DNA of 64,000 nt from an uncultured Erythrobacter sp. GTDB taxonomy: Bacteria > Pseudomonadota > Alphaproteobacteria > Sphingomonadales > Sphingomonadaceae. The notes below the pieces were generated by a model. It was given only the letters and a program-made list of their open reading frames with translations, was not told where the DNA came from and did no database searches. The DNA lies in contig CANMSD010000002.1 of NCBI GenBank assembly GCA_947500645.1, positions 1 through 64,000 of the forward strand. Reading direction: 5' to 3'. A program made the translations under genes and the position numbers. Shown one piece after another: positions 61,314 to 64,000 of the stretch. Numbering within the stretch: position 1 is the first letter of the stretch; every line of letters begins with the position of its first letter.

Positions 61314-64000
61314 ATGCGTCACGACGAGATTGAGCACCTGCTGTTTTCGCAGCTCGCGGATGCCGAACGGCCCGACCTCTTCAGGTACGGAGTCAATCGC
61401 CGGAACTTCCTGTTTGGCGCCGGACTGCTTGCGACACCCGTCGAAGCTCTCGCGAAATTCACGACCACCCCGCAAGTCAGTCTGCGTGGATCAATCTTGT
61501 CGATCGTTTTCGGTCAACACGTCTGGCATCTGGACGGGCAACGTTTTGGCCGATCTGCGAGACCCTATTTGGACCTACGCGATGATGGAGCTTATTTCGG
61601 ATTGCGGTCGGCTTACTTTCCCGGAACCAATCTTCGCGTCGATCTCCATGCGTTGCTCAGGCCAACAATCTCTGGCTGGAATTTGACGATCCGATTCCGC
61701 CATCTCAAGATCGAGATGTCCTCCTCGCTCATGGAGTGGATGACCGGTCAGAGCATCACACGGCCGCTCGGTAGGCGCCGGATCCAGCTAGGCGATCAAG
61801 TACTCGCTTTTCCTGGCGGAACCGCGACCTTCACTCCTGCAAATTGCCTGACGCTCAAACTTGCTGGCAATGACATCAAAGTAGGTGGACGCGTTTCATG
61901 TCACTGCCGCTCGATGACCATCTCGCCCGGCTGCCAGCTGGAGGAAGGCTCGCTGACCAGCGTCGCTGGCCTGACCCGTCGTCCTTTCTCGAATGTATTG
62001 ATCCACGATCCACTGCTGAGCGAGGAATGTGCTGTCCAACTCAGTCCAAATGGCGCGCAGTTCCGACCTGATGCGATTTGCGCCTTGCGAGCCGAGGTAT
62101 TCGGCTCAGGATTGCGCCGACAATCCGCCCTCCTGATCGAAGGGAGCGGAAATTTCGCGTCCAGCGCAGCCTGGACGGGTTTAGGCGGGATCGAACTAGA
62201 TCGAGCGGTCGCGCTTTTGACCCCTGAGAGGAGCAGTGTCGTCGGGACGCCGGTAGGTGGCCAGTTGATCCGTTCCAACAGTGCAATCATGCGCGTTCAT
62301 CCTCAACGGAGCGGAACTCTTGTTGCTCATTTCGATCGCGGAACTATGGTCGATTCCGAGCGGCCCGTGGCGATCGCTGCAATCGGTTTGCCGTCTGTCG
62401 AAACCTCGACCGAGCTGATCTTTCCGGCGGACAATCCGGGGCAATTCACCTCGAATAGCGGCTCAGTAGGAGCCGGTACTGTCTCGCCTTCGCGCGGCGC
62501 GGGCGGCAAAGGCGAGACTAGCGAGGCAGACTATTATCGGATTGAGGACTTGCCGGGATCACGCGAACGGGTGCTCGACGATACGCGTGGCCCCGAATCC
62601 GACGCCTTTTTCAACGGCGAGACACCGCTCCCTCTCGAAAACGCATTAGTGGTCGTGCGGCGCAGCAGCGATCTGCTGAACTTGAGGTTCAGATTCGTGG
62701 GATTTGAGTTGCGCAGCTGGAATAGGGCGCGGCCCTATTTGCGTCGCACGTCCTCAGAGGCGGAGGCCCGCATAATCGTAGAATTCCAGCCCCAGCACAT
62801 CTGGGAGACGGTGTTTGACAAGCCGGCTAGCTGCGAGAGCCCCAAGGAATATGCGAAAGCGGCGATGTCAAGAAGGTCGCGCATCGTCTTGAGGCCAGTC
62901 GGGAACAGCTGGTCTCGAATGAGGCTGACGCTCGAGAATCTGCTCGACTGGAGCGCGCTGGAGCTGGTGGTAGACGATCGCGCCAAGCTCGAGCGGCAAG
63001 AACCGCTCGATGACCAGTTGCAAGGCTTTCTCCGGCTTGACAGGGATTCGACGCTCAACGATTTGTTTGATGCCGTGACGGACAAGATCCGAAAGCCGGC
63101 CTCAGACACGACCGCGCTGGTGCTCGCCGATCGATTGACTTTCTCTCCGTCCGAAAGCGTGAGCAAAGGAGTCCTCAGGTCTGCGAGCCCGCCCGCCGAT
63201 CCCGCCTCCGTAACGCCGGGCAAGATCAAGGGCTTCCCACTGGTGGCGGCAGAGACGCCGGCAGCATCACAATCGCCTGAGAACACACCCGTCCGATTCG
63301 TGCCGCAGAGCAAAGGTTCCGCCCCCGGCACGCCCTTGTGGAACGTGCGGCTTGATCGTCACGGACGCAAGAATGTCCGGGCGATCTGGTCCGATTACCT
63401 TGTCGAGGGTCGTTTTACGCACGCGGCAGACCTGCCCAAGGAAAAGGATCGGCCGCTTGATCCGGTCAATTCGATCGAGATCGTGGCCCAGACCTCCTTC
63501 TACGGCATGCCGGCGCTGCGGCGCATCGACCCGAAGGATGCCGGTAGCGATCTTGGAGAAGAACTGCGAAAGATCCCAAGGACCGAGGTGATCAGGCCGT
63601 CGAAACCATATCAATTCCTGAATTCGACAAAACTTTCAAAGAATCCGATCGAAGTCGGAATTGCGATCCCATCAACCCTCGACGATGCGGACATCACGCT
63701 GACGTCGCTGGGCGCGATATTCGACGCTCGCTGGAGCCGCGATCCAGTCCGCCTGCGACCGACATTGGACCAGCCGCGACCGAAACGCCCGCCCGACGGC
63801 TACGCACTGGAGCAGTTTGCTTACGAAACGGCGCTCGGACGCGACGTGCGCGTAATCGCAATCCGCAAAGGCTTTCTCTTTCCGCTCGGCGTGCGAGCGT
63901 CGTTCACGACCCTGGTTGAGCGTTACTTTCTGCCCGATCCGAATAACGAGGGAGGCGTCACGTCCTTCGAGATGAAACGCCGCTTCATCGAGTGTCGACA
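61314..64000 (+). CDS. Very large unrecognised protein, 5' part (no stop within window)
   Basis: The frame from ATG 61314 (GGGGAG 5 bases upstream) stays open to the window end: at least 895 residues. Residues ~30-47 (NRRNFLFGAGLLATPVEALA) look like a Tat-type signal (twin Arg and a short hydrophobic stretch ending in A-x-A), so export is possible. The rest has blocks of beta-type sequence (SLRGSILSIVFGQHVWHLDG, GTATFTPANCLTLKLAG), a Gly/Ser linker near 390 (SVGAGTVSPSRGAGGKG), and an alternating charged C-terminal region. No known domain or catalytic motif is recognised. Its position after the Tlde1-like gene suggests a joint function, such as an envelope or delivery component; this is inference. 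Confidence 0.7.
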   Translation, partial: MRHDEIEHLLFSQLADAERPDLFRYGVNRRNFLFGAGLLATPVEALAKFTTTPQVSLRGSILSIVFGQHVWHLDGQRFGRSARPYLDLRDDGAYFGLRSAYFPGTNLRVDLHALLRPTISGWNLTIRFRHLKIEMSSSLMEWMTGQSITRPLGRRRIQLGDQVLAFPGGTATFTPANCLTLKLAGNDIKVGGRVSCHCRSMTISPGCQLEEGSLTSVAGLTRRPFSNVLIHDPLLSEECAVQLSPNGAQFRPDAICALRAEVFGSGLRRQSALLIEGSGNFASSAAWTGLGGIELDRAVALLTPERSSVVGTPVGGQLIRSNSAIMRVHPQRSGTLVAHFDRGTMVDSERPVAIAAIGLPSVETSTELIFPADNPGQFTSNSGSVGAGTVSPSRGAGGKGETSEADYYRIEDLPGSRERVLDDTRGPESDAFFNGETPLPLENALVVVRRSSDLLNLRFRFVGFELRSWNRARPYLRRTSSEAEARIIVEFQPQHIWETVFDKPASCESPKEYAKAAMSRRSRIVLRPVGNSWSRMRLTLENLLDWSALELVVDDRAKLERQEPLDDQLQGFLRLDRDSTLNDLFDAVTDKIRKPASDTTALVLADRLTFSPSESVSKGVLRSASPPADPASVTPGKIKGFPLVAAETPAASQSPENTPVRFVPQSKGSAPGTPLWNVRLDRHGRKNVRAIWSDYLVEGRFTHAADLPKEKDRPLDPVNSIEIVAQTSFYGMPALRRIDPKDAGSDLGEELRKIPRTEVIRPSKPYQFLNSTKLSKNPIEVGIAIPSTLDDADITLTSLGAIFDARWSRDPVRLRPTLDQPRPKRPPDGYALEQFAYETALGRDVRVIAIRKGFLFPLGVRASFTTLVERYFLPDPNNEGGVTSFEMKRRFIECR

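Overview
The window looks like a chromosome segment from a GC-rich alphaproteobacterium, most likely in the Sphingomonadales/Erythrobacteraceae. The evidence is a spinster-type MFS carrier, an alphaproteobacterial curli locus with a CsgH-like protein, and short gene overlaps (ATGA, GTGA) throughout. The taxon is inferred from gene content and style; no rRNA or other marker gene is present.

Region 1 (1-10.2 kb) concerns the cell surface. It holds the end of a YadA-like trimeric adhesin, an MFS carrier, a complete minus-strand curli operon (csgF, csgG, a 639-residue curlin-repeat protein, a smaller curlin-repeat protein, an unrecognised secreted protein, csgH), a broken second adhesin fragment, and a membrane GGDEF diguanylate cyclase. 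Region 2 (10.6-22.5 kb) is metabolic. It has a coupled three-gene operon (serine-hydrolase esterase, metallophosphoesterase, GMC oxidoreductase fused to an alpha/beta hydrolase), kbl-tdh for threonine breakdown, a secreted phosphatase-like lipoprotein and a beta-propeller-like protein. Region 3 (22.6-29.6 kb) is a PAP2 phosphatase followed by a tightly coupled seven-gene operon, mostly unrecognised: beta-rich and Cys-rich proteins, a 702-residue protein, an HpnA/3-beta-HSD-like dehydrogenase and a possible SRPBCC protein.

Region 4 (29.8-60.4 kb) is a mobile-element hotspot. A 16-base core (CTGCGTACGGTGTGCT) occurs three times, at 30905, 43089 and 59155, and delimits two tandem islands. Each island ends in two overlapping tyrosine recombinases, and each first recombinase starts 16 bases from a core copy. 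Island A (12.2 kb) carries a BsuBI/PstI-type restriction-modification pair and an McrBC-type system. The middle gene of that system is split by one in-frame TGA inside what looks like a continuous coiled-coil protein. Island B (16.1 kb) carries two small genes, an SSB with a structured leader, a GmrSD-like DUF262/DUF1524 nuclease, a methyltransferase-helicase-GIY-YIG module, and a SPARDA-like short Argonaute pair followed by a HEPN-like gene. A second SSB with the same leader lies just right of the last core, so the array probably continues or has left a remnant there.

Region 5 (60.4-64 kb) has a degraded gene tail, a small Tlde1/L,D-transpeptidase-like protein and the first ~895 residues of a very large unrecognised protein with a possible Tat-like N terminus that runs off the right edge.
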